Translations under genes and position numbers: made by a program
The notes under the pieces: generated by a model
What the model was told of the DNA's origin: nothing
Seen by the model: only the letters and a program-made list of their open reading frames with translations
Databases searched by the model: none
Shown here: one piece after another, positions 10,612 to 18,758 of the stretch
Position numbering within the stretch: the stretch's first letter is position 1
How the letters are laid out: each line of letters opens with the position of its first letter
Assembly: GCF_900107395.1 (NCBI RefSeq)
Contig: NZ_FNPW01000002.1
Span: forward strand, 548,720 to 612,719
Length of the DNA: 64,000 bases
Direction of reading: 5' to 3'
Source of the DNA: Pseudomonas sp. NFIX28
GTDB lineage: Bacteria > Pseudomonadota > Gammaproteobacteria > Pseudomonadales > Pseudomonadaceae

Positions 10612-12207
10612 TCACCCGCTTTTCAGCCGTTCGGCCAGGGCCGTGGCCAGTTGCGCGGTCAGGCCGTAGACCGACAATTGCGGGTTGGCGCCAATGCTGG
10701 TGGGGAACAGCGAGCCGTCGTGGATCGACAGATTCGTCAGCTGGTGATGCCGCCCCAGGCTGTCGGTGACGGCGCTTTTCGGGTCTTCGCCCATGGCACA
10801 ACCGCCCATCACATGGGCGCTGCCCAGGCGAGTGCGGTACAGCGCGAGCGGCAGGCTGTCGATCAGCGCCTTGGCCTCGGCCAGGGTCTTCACGTAGCGG
10901 GCGTCGCTGTGCACCGGCATGACCGCCTTGGCGCCGCCGGCGAACTGGATCTCCGCCATGCTGTGGAAGGCCCGGCGCACGCCGTCCCAGGCGTAATCCG
11001 AAACCTGATAGTCGAGCACCGGCGAGCCGTCGCCGCGCAGCTCCACGCTGCCGCCGCTGCTGTCCGGGTGAAAACCGTCGCGCAGCAGTGCAAGCATCGC
11101 GTGGGTGTGGGGCAGTTGCTGCATGTTCAAGGCGCTCTGCTGGCCGAAACCGCCAAGCAGGGTAGTGGCCAGCGCCGGTTGCAGCGGCGGCACCTCGAGT
11201 TTGTAGGACATCCTGCCGGTGGCGCCGTCCAGCCATTGGAAATGATCGGAGTAGATCGACTGCGGCGCACCGTAGAAGGGGTTGATGACCTGGTCGAACT
11301 GCCCGGCGGAAAAATTCACCAAGTGCAGGAAAGTGCGCTTGCCCAGGCGCTTGTGCGGGTCGGCCGCGTCGGAACGCAGCAGCAGGGCCGGGCTGTTGAT
11401 GCCGCCGCCCGCCAGCACGTAATGCCGGGCCTTGACCTGGATGGTGCGGCCGGTGGGCGCCACGCAGCGCTCGTCCATGGCCACGCATTGCAGGCTCTCG
11501 ACCCGCTCGCCCTTGATCTGCAGGCGCTCGGCGCGGGCCAGGTACAGCAGCTCGCCGCCTTTTTCCAGGGTTGCGGGAATGGTGGTGACCATCATCGATT
11601 GCTTGGCGTTGGTCGGGCAGCCCATGCCGCAATAGCCGAGGTTCCAGCAGCCGCGCACGTTACGCGGGATCACATGCCAGCTGTAGCCGAGCTTTTCGCA
11701 GCCGAGCCTGATCACGTCGTTGTTGGCGTTGGGCGGCATGATCCACGGGGTGATCCCCAGGCGTTGCTCCATCTTCGCGAACCAGGGCGCCATGTCGGCC
11801 GGGCTGTGGCCCTTGACGTTGTGCTCCTTGGCCCAGTGTTCCAGGGTCGGCTCGGGGGTGCGGAAGCTGGAGGTCCAGTTGATCAGCGTGGTGCCGCCGA
11901 CCGCGCGGCCTTGCAGGATGGTGATGGCGCCGTCCTTGCTCATGCGGCCGATGCCTTCCTGGTAGAGCTCGGCGTAGGCCTGGTCTTCGAGCATCTTGAA
12001 GTCGTCGCTGGTCTTGAGCGGCCCTTCTTCGATCAGCAGCACCTTGTAGCCGGCGGCGCTGAGGATCTCGGCGGTGGTGCCGCCGCCCGCGCCGCTGCCG
12101 ATGATGGCGACATCCGCTTCGAGGATCAGGTCCTGTTGCAGTTGCGCGCCGTTGTAGGTTTTCCAGCCGCGGGCCAGGCCTTCGCGAAACGGATCGGGTA
12201 CAGGCAT
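10612..12207 (-). CDS. laoA: GMC-family long-chain alcohol dehydrogenase
   Basis: Flavin-dependent oxidoreductase of the glucose-methanol-choline family. The FAD motif GSGAGGGTTAE is near residues 37-47 and LLIEEG follows; the C-terminal GGCAMGEDPKSAV and HHQLTNLSIHDGSLFP segments carry the usual catalytic end. Length 531. Gene content and order (GMC oxidoreductase, Tat protein, aldehyde dehydrogenase, divergent TetR) correspond to laoABCR of P. aeruginosa (PA0364-PA0367), which oxidises long-chain alcohols derived from SDS and alkanes. Assignment to that role is by synteny; substrate is inferred. Confidence 0.82.
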   Translation of the reverse strand: MPVPDPFREGLARGWKTYNGAQLQQDLILEADVAIIGSGAGGGTTAEILSAAGYKVLLIEEGPLKTSDDFKMLEDQAYAELYQEGIGRMSKDGAITILQGRAVGGTTLINWTSSFRTPEPTLEHWAKEHNVKGHSPADMAPWFAKMEQRLGITPWIMPPNANNDVIRLGCEKLGYSWHVIPRNVRGCWNLGYCGMGCPTNAKQSMMVTTIPATLEKGGELLYLARAERLQIKGERVESLQCVAMDERCVAPTGRTIQVKARHYVLAGGGINSPALLLRSDAADPHKRLGKRTFLHLVNFSAGQFDQVINPFYGAPQSIYSDHFQWLDGATGRMSYKLEVPPLQPALATTLLGGFGQQSALNMQQLPHTHAMLALLRDGFHPDSSGGSVELRGDGSPVLDYQVSDYAWDGVRRAFHSMAEIQFAGGAKAVMPVHSDARYVKTLAEAKALIDSLPLALYRTRLGSAHVMGGCAMGEDPKSAVTDSLGRHHQLTNLSIHDGSLFPTSIGANPQLSVYGLTAQLATALAERLKSG

Positions 12208-12247
12208 ATCAGGCTCTCTCTAGTTGTTCTGGGGCTTCTGGGTGCTT

Positions 12248-12350
12248 GTGTAGCGCTGCCGAAGACTGCGACAAGGTCCGTAGGACCTTCCGAGGGCTTC
12301 AGGAGCGCGTCTCCTGCGGAGCCGATCGCAGCCTTCGGCAGCGGCTACAG
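12248..12350. repeat. Inverted repeat pair (REP family B)
   Basis: TGTAGCGCTGCCGAAGACTGCG at 12248-12269 and GATCGCAGCCTTCGGCAGCG...CTACAG at 12324-12350 form an imperfect inverted pair of the second REP family (core GTAGCCGCTGCCG). Unlike most copies here it lies inside an operon, between laoB and laoA, where it could uncouple expression or stability of the two cistrons. Also contains an inner GGTCCGTAGGACC hairpin. Confidence 0.85.
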
Positions 12351-12362
12351 AGCGAGCAGTCT

Positions 12363-12908
12363 TCAGATTCTGGGCGGCCCGGGATAACCGCAGTGGGCCC
12401 AGGATTCGGGGCGGCTGTACCAGGCCATCATCACCAGTTGCAGCAAGGACGCGTGGCCCATGCGCAACAGGCTGAGAGAGCTGTTTTCCCAGCGCTTGAG
12501 GAACTGGCGGATGTCTTCGGCGCTGGCGTTTTCCCAACTGCCCCAGATACCGGTCAGCGGCCCGCGCGTGATACCCATGCCCAGCACGTCGAACAGCTGC
12601 TGGGTGAGCTTGAGCATTTCCGGCGACAGATGGTCGAGGCTGTAGTCCAGGCCTTTCAGCGTGGCGTCGAGCGCCGCGGGCAGTTTTTCGGCGGCCACCG
12701 AGCCGTCGAGCATTACTGGCAGTAATGCCCGCAAAACCGGCAGGTCACTGCTGCGCAGCACCGCGAAGCCACTGGCCGGCGTGCTGGACGAGCAGCCGCT
12801 GAGGCTGGCGCCGATACCCGCGGTGGTCAGGAATGCGCTGGCGCACAGGCCGATTTTCAACAGGCCACGGCGCGACAGTTCGGGGGCTACAGGCAGGCTG
12901 GGGGGCAT
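12363..12908 (-). CDS. laoB: Tat-exported lipoprotein-like protein of the lao cluster
   Basis: A 181-residue protein with a twin-arginine signal: SRRGLLK at 12-18 followed by a hydrophobic stretch and LSGC at 36-39, which fits a lipobox. It is therefore probably a Tat-exported, lipid-anchored protein. The mature part is helical and resembles small accessory subunits of GMC-type membrane dehydrogenases in size and position, but I see no firm motif. Located between laoC and laoA; as PA0365 in P. aeruginosa. A role as partner or anchor of LaoA is inference. Confidence 0.75.
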   Translation of the reverse strand: MPPSLPVAPELSRRGLLKIGLCASAFLTTAGIGASLSGCSSSTPASGFAVLRSSDLPVLRALLPVMLDGSVAAEKLPAALDATLKGLDYSLDHLSPEMLKLTQQLFDVLGMGITRGPLTGIWGSWENASAEDIRQFLKRWENSSLSLLRMGHASLLQLVMMAWYSRPESWAHCGYPGPPRI

Positions 12909-12935
12909 TATTGTGATTACCCGGTAATGGTCTGG

Positions 12936-14366
12936 TTAGCGGATGAACAGCTTCTGGATCAGTTTCTGGATCGGCTTGCCGTAGGGCGGGTAGATCAGCC
13001 GCGCGGCGTTCAGGCGCTGTTTGCTCAGTACGCCCTTGGCCTTGCTGAAGGTCAGGAAACCCTCGTGACCGTGGTAATGGCCCATGCCCGAGTGGCCGAT
13101 GCCACCGAACGGCATGTCGTCCTGGGCCACGTGCAGCAGGGTGTCGTTGAGGCAGACCCCGCCCGAGTGGGTTTCGTTGAGCACCCGGTTCTGCTCGGCC
13201 TTGTTGTAGCCGAAGTAATAGAGCGCCAGCGGGCGCGGGCGCTGGTTGATGTAGGCGAAAGCCTGGTCCAGCCCGGTGTAGGGCACGATCGGCAGGATCG
13301 GGCCGAAGATTTCGTCCTGCATCACGGTCATGTCGTCGCTGACATTGAGCATCAGGCTGTGGCCCATGCGCCGTTCCTGGTTTGCCTCGAACAGCGGGAT
13401 CAGCAGCGCGCCCTTGCTGGTAGCGTCGCTGATGTAGCTGTTCAGGCGCGCCAGTTGCCGCTGGTTGATGATCGCCGTGTAGTCGGGGTTGTCGACCAGG
13501 GTCGGGAAGAAATCGCGAACCACCTGGCGATAGGCATCGACGAAGGCGCCGACGCGGTTTTCCGGGACCAGCACGTAGTCCGGGGCGACGCAGGTCTGGC
13601 CGGCATTCATGGTCTTGCCGAAGGCGATGCGTTCGGCGGCGTCCTTGAGCGGCACGTCGTCGGACACGATGGCCGGGGACTTGCCGCCCAGCTCGAGGGT
13701 CACCGGGGTCAGGTTTTCCGCCGCGGCGCGCATCACATGCTTGCCGATGCTGGTGGCGCCGGTGAACAGCAGGTGGTCGAAGGGCAGCCGGGAGAAAGCC
13801 ACGCCCACTTCAGCCTCGCCCAGAACCACGGCCACCAGGTCCTCGGGGAATACCTTGGCCAGCAGGCGCTTGAGCAGCAGGCCGGTGGCGGGGGTCGATT
13901 CGCTGAGCTTGAGCAGCACCCGGTTGCCGGCGGCAAGCGCGCCGACCAGCGGGCCGATGGCCAGGTACAGCGGGTAGTTCCACGGCACGATCACGCCGAT
14001 CACGCCCAGCGGCTGATAGACGACCTTGGCCGAGGCCGGTTGAAAGGCCGCGCCGACCTTGCGCCGCGAAGGCTTCATCCAGCCCTTGAGGTGTTTGCTG
14101 GCGTAGTGGATGCCATGCAGGCTGGGCATGATTTCGGCGAGCAGGGTTTCGTCGGCGCTGCGATGGCTGAAATCGTCGCTGATGGCCTCGATCAGGGCCT
14201 GGCGTTCGCTGTCGAGCAGGTCGCGCAGGCTCTTGAGCCACTGCAGGCGCTGGGCCGCGGGCGGCATGGGGTTGGCCGCGAAGGCCTGGCGCTGGGCAGC
14301 GAACAAGTGATGAAGCTCGTCCAGCTGTTGGTGAGCTTCAGGCAAGTAGGCGATTTCGGCAGGCAT
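12936..14366 (-). CDS. laoC: Coniferyl/long-chain aldehyde dehydrogenase
   Basis: NAD(P)-dependent aldehyde dehydrogenase of the coniferyl-aldehyde/fatty-aldehyde subgroup, 476 residues. Visible: PWNYPLYLAIGPLVGALAAG, the LELGGKSP glutamate motif (near 225-232) and AGQTCVAPDY with the catalytic cysteine (near 262). The C-terminus carries a short amphipathic basic tail (PIQKLIQKLFIR) typical of membrane-associated fatty aldehyde dehydrogenases. First gene of laoCBA, transcribed from the region shared with laoR. Likely converts the aldehyde made by LaoA to the fatty acid. Confidence 0.85.
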   Translation of the reverse strand: MPAEIAYLPEAHQQLDELHHLFAAQRQAFAANPMPPAAQRLQWLKSLRDLLDSERQALIEAISDDFSHRSADETLLAEIMPSLHGIHYASKHLKGWMKPSRRKVGAAFQPASAKVVYQPLGVIGVIVPWNYPLYLAIGPLVGALAAGNRVLLKLSESTPATGLLLKRLLAKVFPEDLVAVVLGEAEVGVAFSRLPFDHLLFTGATSIGKHVMRAAAENLTPVTLELGGKSPAIVSDDVPLKDAAERIAFGKTMNAGQTCVAPDYVLVPENRVGAFVDAYRQVVRDFFPTLVDNPDYTAIINQRQLARLNSYISDATSKGALLIPLFEANQERRMGHSLMLNVSDDMTVMQDEIFGPILPIVPYTGLDQAFAYINQRPRPLALYYFGYNKAEQNRVLNETHSGGVCLNDTLLHVAQDDMPFGGIGHSGMGHYHGHEGFLTFSKAKGVLSKQRLNAARLIYPPYGKPIQKLIQKLFIR

Positions 14367-14396
14367 GGGCGGCTCCGGTTTTTTTAAGTGGGCGAT

Positions 14397-14418
14397 TTTT
14401 AGAGCTTATACTCTAAAA
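14397..14418. promoter_or_regulatory. Candidate LaoR operator palindrome
   Basis: TTTTAGAG at 14397-14404 and CTCTAAAA at 14411-14418 are a perfect 8-base inverted repeat separated by CTTATA. It is 31 bases upstream of laoC and 94 bases upstream of laoR, in the only divergent space of the cluster. Size, symmetry and position are what is expected of a TetR-family operator. The sequence also contains TATA-like elements that could be -10 boxes, so repression by occlusion is plausible. Confidence 0.65.
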
Positions 14419-14511
14419 TGTCAAATGCCATCCCGTACCAGCTTTGATTTATCCCGTTGGGGATAGGTCGTAAGATGCCGGGCAACGCCTCTTCGATTAA
14501 AGCCCACGCTC

Positions 14512-15183
14512 ATGGCCCCACGCATAAAAACTCGCGAACGCATCGTCCAGAACAGCCTGGAGCTGTTCAACCAGCAGGGCGAACGCAATGTCAGCACCAA
14601 CCACATTGCGGCCCACATGGAGATTTCGCCGGGCAACCTGTATTACCACTTCCCCAATAAGCAGGCGATCATCGCCGTGCTGTTCTGCGAGTACGAAGCG
14701 CTGGTCGACAGTTTCCTGCGCCTGCCCCAGGGCCGCGCGGTGACGGTGGAAGACAAGCGTTATTACCTGCAGGCCGTATTGGCGGCCATGTGGCGCTATC
14801 GCTTCCTGCACCGCGACCTGGAGCACCTGCTCGACAGCGATGCCGAAATGGCTGCCCGCTACCGGCGTTTCTCCCAGCGCTGCCTGATCCACGGCACGGC
14901 GATCTACGCCGGCTTCGTCGACGCCGGCATCCTCAAGATGGACAAGGTGCAGATCGAGTCCCTGACCCTCAACGCCTGGATCATCCTCACGTCCTGGGTG
15001 CGCTTTTTGTGCACCACCCGGGAAAACTCCGCGCACCTGAGCGAAGAAGCCATCAAGCGCGGTGTCTATCAGGTGCTGGTGCTGGAGGCCGGGTTTGTCA
15101 CCGACCAGGCCCGGGAAGCGGTCAACGCGCTGTTCGACGAGTTTTATGTGCCCCTGGCCCAGGCCCTGGAAGAAGTGCAGTAG
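14512..15183 (+). CDS. laoR: TetR-family regulator of the lao genes
   Basis: A 223-residue TetR/AcrR protein. The N-terminal helix-turn-helix lies in residues 7-50 (TRERIVQNSLELFNQQGERN, then HMEISPGNLYYHFPNKQAI, the canonical recognition helix). The C-terminal ligand domain is of the type found in fatty-acid and alcohol regulators (domain of the DUF6285-like AcrR subset not identifiable with certainty). Divergent from laoCBA across 145 bases. Expected to repress laoCBA and itself; inducer is probably an acyl compound, by analogy. Confidence 0.85.
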   Translation: MAPRIKTRERIVQNSLELFNQQGERNVSTNHIAAHMEISPGNLYYHFPNKQAIIAVLFCEYEALVDSFLRLPQGRAVTVEDKRYYLQAVLAAMWRYRFLHRDLEHLLDSDAEMAARYRRFSQRCLIHGTAIYAGFVDAGILKMDKVQIESLTLNAWIILTSWVRFLCTTRENSAHLSEEAIKRGVYQVLVLEAGFVTDQAREAVNALFDEFYVPLAQALEEVQ

Positions 15184-15255
15184 ATTTGTAGGCAAGCCGA
15201 CTGCGTTTACCCGCAGGTCCTGGATCAAGCCATCGTTCAATTACAGGAGTCCGTC

Positions 15256-16110
15256 ATGCCCATCGCGCAACTGATCAGCCCACAGCAATTGGCCGCTCGC
15301 CTGGAGCAGCCCGGGCTGGTGATTCTCGATTGTCGTTTTGCCCTGGAAGACCCGGATTACGGCCAGCGCAGTTATGCCGAGGGGCATCTGGCCGGCGCGC
15401 ATTTTGCCGATCTGGAACGCGACCTCAGTGGCCCGGTGATCAAGGGCGTGACCGGGCGCCATCCGCTGCCCGAGCCGGCGACGCTGATTGCCCGCCTGCA
15501 GGCCTGGGGCATCGACGCCGACAGCGACGTCGTGCTCTACGACGACGGCCCCGGCGCCTATGCCGCCCGGGCCTGGTGGCTGCTGGCCTGGCTGGGCAAA
15601 CGTGACGGCGTGTTTATCCTCGACGGCGGCCTGAAAGCCTGGCACGCCGCGGGCCTGCCGTTGAGCCTGGACCCTCCGGCCAACGTGCTCGGCCACTTCA
15701 CTGGCCAGCCCGATGAAAACCTGCTGCGCAGTGCCGAACAACTGCAAAAGCGCCTTGGCCAGCCGACCCTGACCCTGCTCGACGCCCGCGCCCAGCCACG
15801 CTTTCGCGGCGAAGTGGAGCCGATCGACCCGGTGGCCGGGCATATCCCTGGCGCGCAATGCGCGGCGTTCACCGACAACCTGGGCAGCGATGGCCGTTTT
15901 CTGCCGGCCGAGCAGCTCCGGCAGCGGTTCGCCGAGATGTTGGGCGAGCGGTCACCGACCGAGCTGGTGGCGTACTGCGGCTCGGGCGTGACGGCCTGTC
16001 ATAACCTGTTCGCCCTGTGCCTGGCCGGGTATCCCCTGGCCAGTCTGTATGCCGGCTCCTGGAGCGAATGGATCACCGACCCGCAGCGTGCGGTGGCCAA
16101 GGGCGACTGA
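15256..16110 (+). CDS. Two-domain sulfurtransferase (3-mercaptopyruvate type)
   Basis: A 284-residue protein of two rhodanese domains. The N-terminal domain (about 5-125) is inactive-type; the C-terminal domain (about 150-275) carries the active-site loop CGSGVTA with Cys241. A CGSGVT loop points to 3-mercaptopyruvate rather than thiosulfate as donor, which more often has CRKGVT. AGGAG lies 8 bases before ATG 15256. Follows laoR by 72 bases in the same direction and ends at a REP pair. Cyanide or cysteine-sulphur metabolism is the likely context. Confidence 0.85.
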   Translation: MPIAQLISPQQLAARLEQPGLVILDCRFALEDPDYGQRSYAEGHLAGAHFADLERDLSGPVIKGVTGRHPLPEPATLIARLQAWGIDADSDVVLYDDGPGAYAARAWWLLAWLGKRDGVFILDGGLKAWHAAGLPLSLDPPANVLGHFTGQPDENLLRSAEQLQKRLGQPTLTLLDARAQPRFRGEVEPIDPVAGHIPGAQCAAFTDNLGSDGRFLPAEQLRQRFAEMLGERSPTELVAYCGSGVTACHNLFALCLAGYPLASLYAGSWSEWITDPQRAVAKGD

Positions 16111-16122
16111 GCCCTGCCCCAC

Positions 16123-16226
16123 CGTAGGAGCGAAGCTTGCTCGCGATCAACCTTCCAGGCAGTGCGTTCTTACGGGCAGATTGCGTCGTCCAGAGTTTTT
16201 TTCGCGAGCAAGCTTCGCTCCTACGG
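16123..16226. repeat. Inverted REP pair (family A, AAGCTT type)
   Basis: CGTAGGAGCGAAGCTTGCTC...GAT at 16123-16148 and TTCGCGAGCAAGCTTCGCTC...ACGG at 16201-16226 in opposite orientation. This is a variant of family A in which GGGC is replaced by GAGC, making AAGCTT palindromic. It separates the convergent rhodanese and AraC genes. Confidence 0.9.
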
Positions 16227-16238
16227 ATGGAGGGGCCG

Positions 16239-17072
16239 TCACGGGGACTGGCGGGCGCTGCGATAGGCCGCTGGCCCCACGCCATAGACCTGCTTGAACT
16301 GCCGGCTCAGATGGCTCTGGTCGGCGAACCCCAGTTGCATCGCCACTTCCAGCGGCAGGCAGCCGTCGCGCAGCAGTGCCCGGGCCTGGGCGATACGCTG
16401 TTGCATCAGCCAGGTGTGCGGTGGCATGCCGGTGGCGCGGCGAAATACCCGGGCGAAATGGAACGGCGAGAGATTCACCGCGGCGGCCAGTTCTTCCAGC
16501 GACGGTGGGGCCGCCAGCTGCGCTTGCAGCAACTCCTTGGCCCGGACGATCGCCCGGTGTTCCCGCCCCGGTTCGCCCGGCGCCTTGACCCCGGCGTGAC
16601 GCCGCAGTAGCAAGAGCATCATTTCCCGCCACAGGGTCTGTTGTTGCAGGGCGGTGGCCGGGCTTTCCAGCAGTTGATGCAATTGGCAGAAGCCGCTGAC
16701 CAGATCGGGGTCGCGATACAGCGTGGCGCCAAAGGCCGGCAGGCTGCCGGTGGGCAATTCCAGCTCGTCGAGCATGGCGAGGATTTTCGCGTTGTCCGGA
16801 TAAAACGCCCGGTACAGCCAGCCGTCCTCGGTGCCTTTGTGGCCGGTGTGCAGCTCGTCCGGGTTGATCAGCACCAGGGTGCCGCGCCCCGCCAGGTGTT
16901 CGGCGCCGCGATAACGGTAGCGCTGGGCGCCGTCCATGATCATGCCGATCACATAGCCGTCGTGCACATGGGGCACGAAGCGATGCTCGATGTAGCGCGC
17001 AGCCAGCAGTTCCACGCCGGCCAGGGGCGCGGTTTGCCAGAAACGGATCGATTCGCCCTGGTCGCTGTTCAT
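16239..17072 (-). CDS. AraC-family transcriptional regulator
   Basis: 277 residues starting MNSDQGESIRFWQTAPLAGV at 17072. The N-terminal half (20-110) is a cupin sensor (HVHDGYVIGMI, GTLVLINPDELHTGH), and the C-terminal half (175-275) has the two AraC helix-turn-helices (SLEELAAAVNLSPFHFARVF and LEVAMQLGFADQSHLSRQFK). This architecture is common for activators of amino-acid exporters or catabolic genes. Its ATG overlaps the stop of the upstream hydrolase by four bases (ATGA), so the two are co-translated. Confidence 0.88.
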   Translation of the reverse strand: MNSDQGESIRFWQTAPLAGVELLAARYIEHRFVPHVHDGYVIGMIMDGAQRYRYRGAEHLAGRGTLVLINPDELHTGHKGTEDGWLYRAFYPDNAKILAMLDELELPTGSLPAFGATLYRDPDLVSGFCQLHQLLESPATALQQQTLWREMMLLLLRRHAGVKAPGEPGREHRAIVRAKELLQAQLAAPPSLEELAAAVNLSPFHFARVFRRATGMPPHTWLMQQRIAQARALLRDGCLPLEVAMQLGFADQSHLSRQFKQVYGVGPAAYRSARQSP

Positions 17073-18073
17073 CGCGGCTCGCGCCCCAGGTCGGACAGCC
17101 ATTGCGGGATGCGTCGTTCCAGGTAATAACCCGGGGTCTTCACCGAACCATCGACAAAGCCGACGTGCCCGCCCTTGGCCTGCAGTTCGAAGTGGGTGCT
17201 GCTGGACAGCTCGCCGGCTTCCGGCAGGCTGTGGGGAAATACGAAAGGGTCGTCCGCGGCCTGGATAATCAGGGTTTGCGTGCGGATTTCCCCAAGGAAA
17301 TAGCGGCTGGAGGCGCGTCGGTAGTAATCCTCGGCATCGGCAAAGCCATTCAGCGGCGCGGTGACCCGGCCGTCGAAATCCCAGAAGGTGCGCATCTTTT
17401 CCAGCGAGCCGAGCCGCTCCAGCACCGCCAGGCCCTCATGGCGCCCGTCATGCTGGAACTGGCGCTGCTTGTCCTTGATGTAGGCCAGCATCTCGCGCAT
17501 GAAATGCGCCTGGTAGACCTTGGAAAACCCCTGGCCGATGCGGTCGGCGCATTGGTCCAGGCGAAACGGCACCGATACCGCGACGGCGCCTTGCAGCTGG
17601 CTGGCGCTGCCGCTTTCCCCCAGGTGCTTGAGCAGCACATTGCCGCCCAGCGAATAGCCCACCGCGAACAGCGGGGCCAGCGGGCGTTTGCTGCGCAGGT
17701 GGTCGATGGCGGCGGCCAGGTCTTCGCTGGCCCCCGAGTGGTAGCTGCGCGGCAGCAGGTTGGGTTCGCCCGAGCAGCCGCGCCAGTTCAGCGCCACGCT
17801 GGCCCAGCCCTGGCTGGCCAGGGCCTTTTGCAGGCCGGCCACGTAAGGCGAGTTGGAAGAGCCGGTCAGACCATGCAGCACCAATACCAGGGGCGCGCTG
17901 GCGGTGTGCGGGCCGTGCCAGTCGAGATCGAGAAAGTCGCCGTCGTCGAGCCATAGGCGTTCGCGCTGGCGGTCAAGGTGAGTGGTCTTGCGCCACAGCG
18001 GGCCCCACAAGGTTTGCAGGTGCGGGTTGCCGAGGCCGAAGGCGGGAATGAAGCGATCTGACGGAGTAGGCAC
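17069..18073 (-). CDS. YheT-family alpha/beta hydrolase
   Basis: 334-residue cytoplasmic alpha/beta hydrolase of the YheT/EMB8 family. N-terminal PAFGLGNPHLQTLWG is a family signature, LHGLTGSSNSPY carries the oxyanion region, GYSLGGNVLLKHLG the nucleophilic serine (near 152) and GGHVGF the histidine near the end. The substrate is unknown, esters are expected. Upstream partner of the overlapping AraC gene. Confidence 0.88.
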   Translation of the reverse strand: MPTPSDRFIPAFGLGNPHLQTLWGPLWRKTTHLDRQRERLWLDDGDFLDLDWHGPHTASAPLVLVLHGLTGSSNSPYVAGLQKALASQGWASVALNWRGCSGEPNLLPRSYHSGASEDLAAAIDHLRSKRPLAPLFAVGYSLGGNVLLKHLGESGSASQLQGAVAVSVPFRLDQCADRIGQGFSKVYQAHFMREMLAYIKDKQRQFQHDGRHEGLAVLERLGSLEKMRTFWDFDGRVTAPLNGFADAEDYYRRASSRYFLGEIRTQTLIIQAADDPFVFPHSLPEAGELSSSTHFELQAKGGHVGFVDGSVKTPGYYLERRIPQWLSDLGREPR

Positions 18074-18137
18074 GGCGATTCTCTGTAACAGCGATGCGCG
18101 ACCCGGCAGGGCCGCGCAGCTTTTTCAGTCCGGTGGG

Positions 18138-18758
18138 TTAACCGGCGATCTTCGCCATGCGTTGCCACAAGGCGTAATACACCTGCCCGGATTTCTGCTC
18201 GCGGTGCAGGCGCCAGTTCGCCGGAAGGCCGAGGGTCGAAGGCGCGGTTTCACTTTCGGTATAGACCCAGGAATCGTCAGCCAGCCAGTCCCGTTCCTCC
18301 AACAGGGCACAGGCGGTCGGCAACAGGTTCTGATGGAACGGCGGATCGAGGAATACCAGGTCGAAACGGCTGGCCGGCTGGGTTTCCAGGTAGCGCAGGG
18401 CGTCGGCGGTCTGCACCTGACCAACGGTACAGCGCAGGGTGCCCAGGTGTTCGCGCAGGCGCGACACGGCCAGGTTGCTGGCATCCAGCGCCTGGCCCAT
18501 GGCGGCGCCACGGGACAGGGCCTCGAGAAACAGCGCGCCGCTGCCGGCGAACAGGTCGAGCACCTTGGCTCCGGCGACATACGGCGCCAGCCAGTTGAAC
18601 AGGGTTTCGCGCACCCGGTCCGGTGTCGGGCGCAAGCCCGGCACATCGGGGAAGCTCAGGCGGCGGCTGCGCCATTCGCCGCCGATGATGCGTAGTTGGC
18701 CTACACCGTTGTGCTGGTTATGGATGGGTTTCTTGCTGGGACGCGATGGGCTGGCCAT
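18138..18758 (-). CDS. rsmD: 16S rRNA (guanine966-N2)-methyltransferase
   Basis: SAM-dependent methyltransferase for G966 of 16S rRNA. Seen: RIIGGEWRSRRL, GLRPTPDRVRETLFNWL, VLDLFAGSGALFLEALSRGA (SAM binding) and the catalytic DPPF (VFLDPPFHQNLL). 206 residues including a basic N-terminal tail. Start ATG at 18758 abuts the stop of the upstream M16 gene (the A of the ATG overlaps the stop by one base), so it is translated with the peptidase operon. In many gammaproteobacteria rsmD lies beside ftsY, as here. Confidence 0.95.
   Translation of the reverse strand: MASPSRPSKKPIHNQHNGVGQLRIIGGEWRSRRLSFPDVPGLRPTPDRVRETLFNWLAPYVAGAKVLDLFAGSGALFLEALSRGAAMGQALDASNLAVSRLREHLGTLRCTVGQVQTADALRYLETQPASRFDLVFLDPPFHQNLLPTACALLEERDWLADDSWVYTESETAPSTLGLPANWRLHREQKSGQVYYALWQRMAKIAG

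Noticed and set aside
10651..12387. Open frame of 578 codons opposite laoA
   Set aside because: Antisense shadow extending into the REP pair; no motif.
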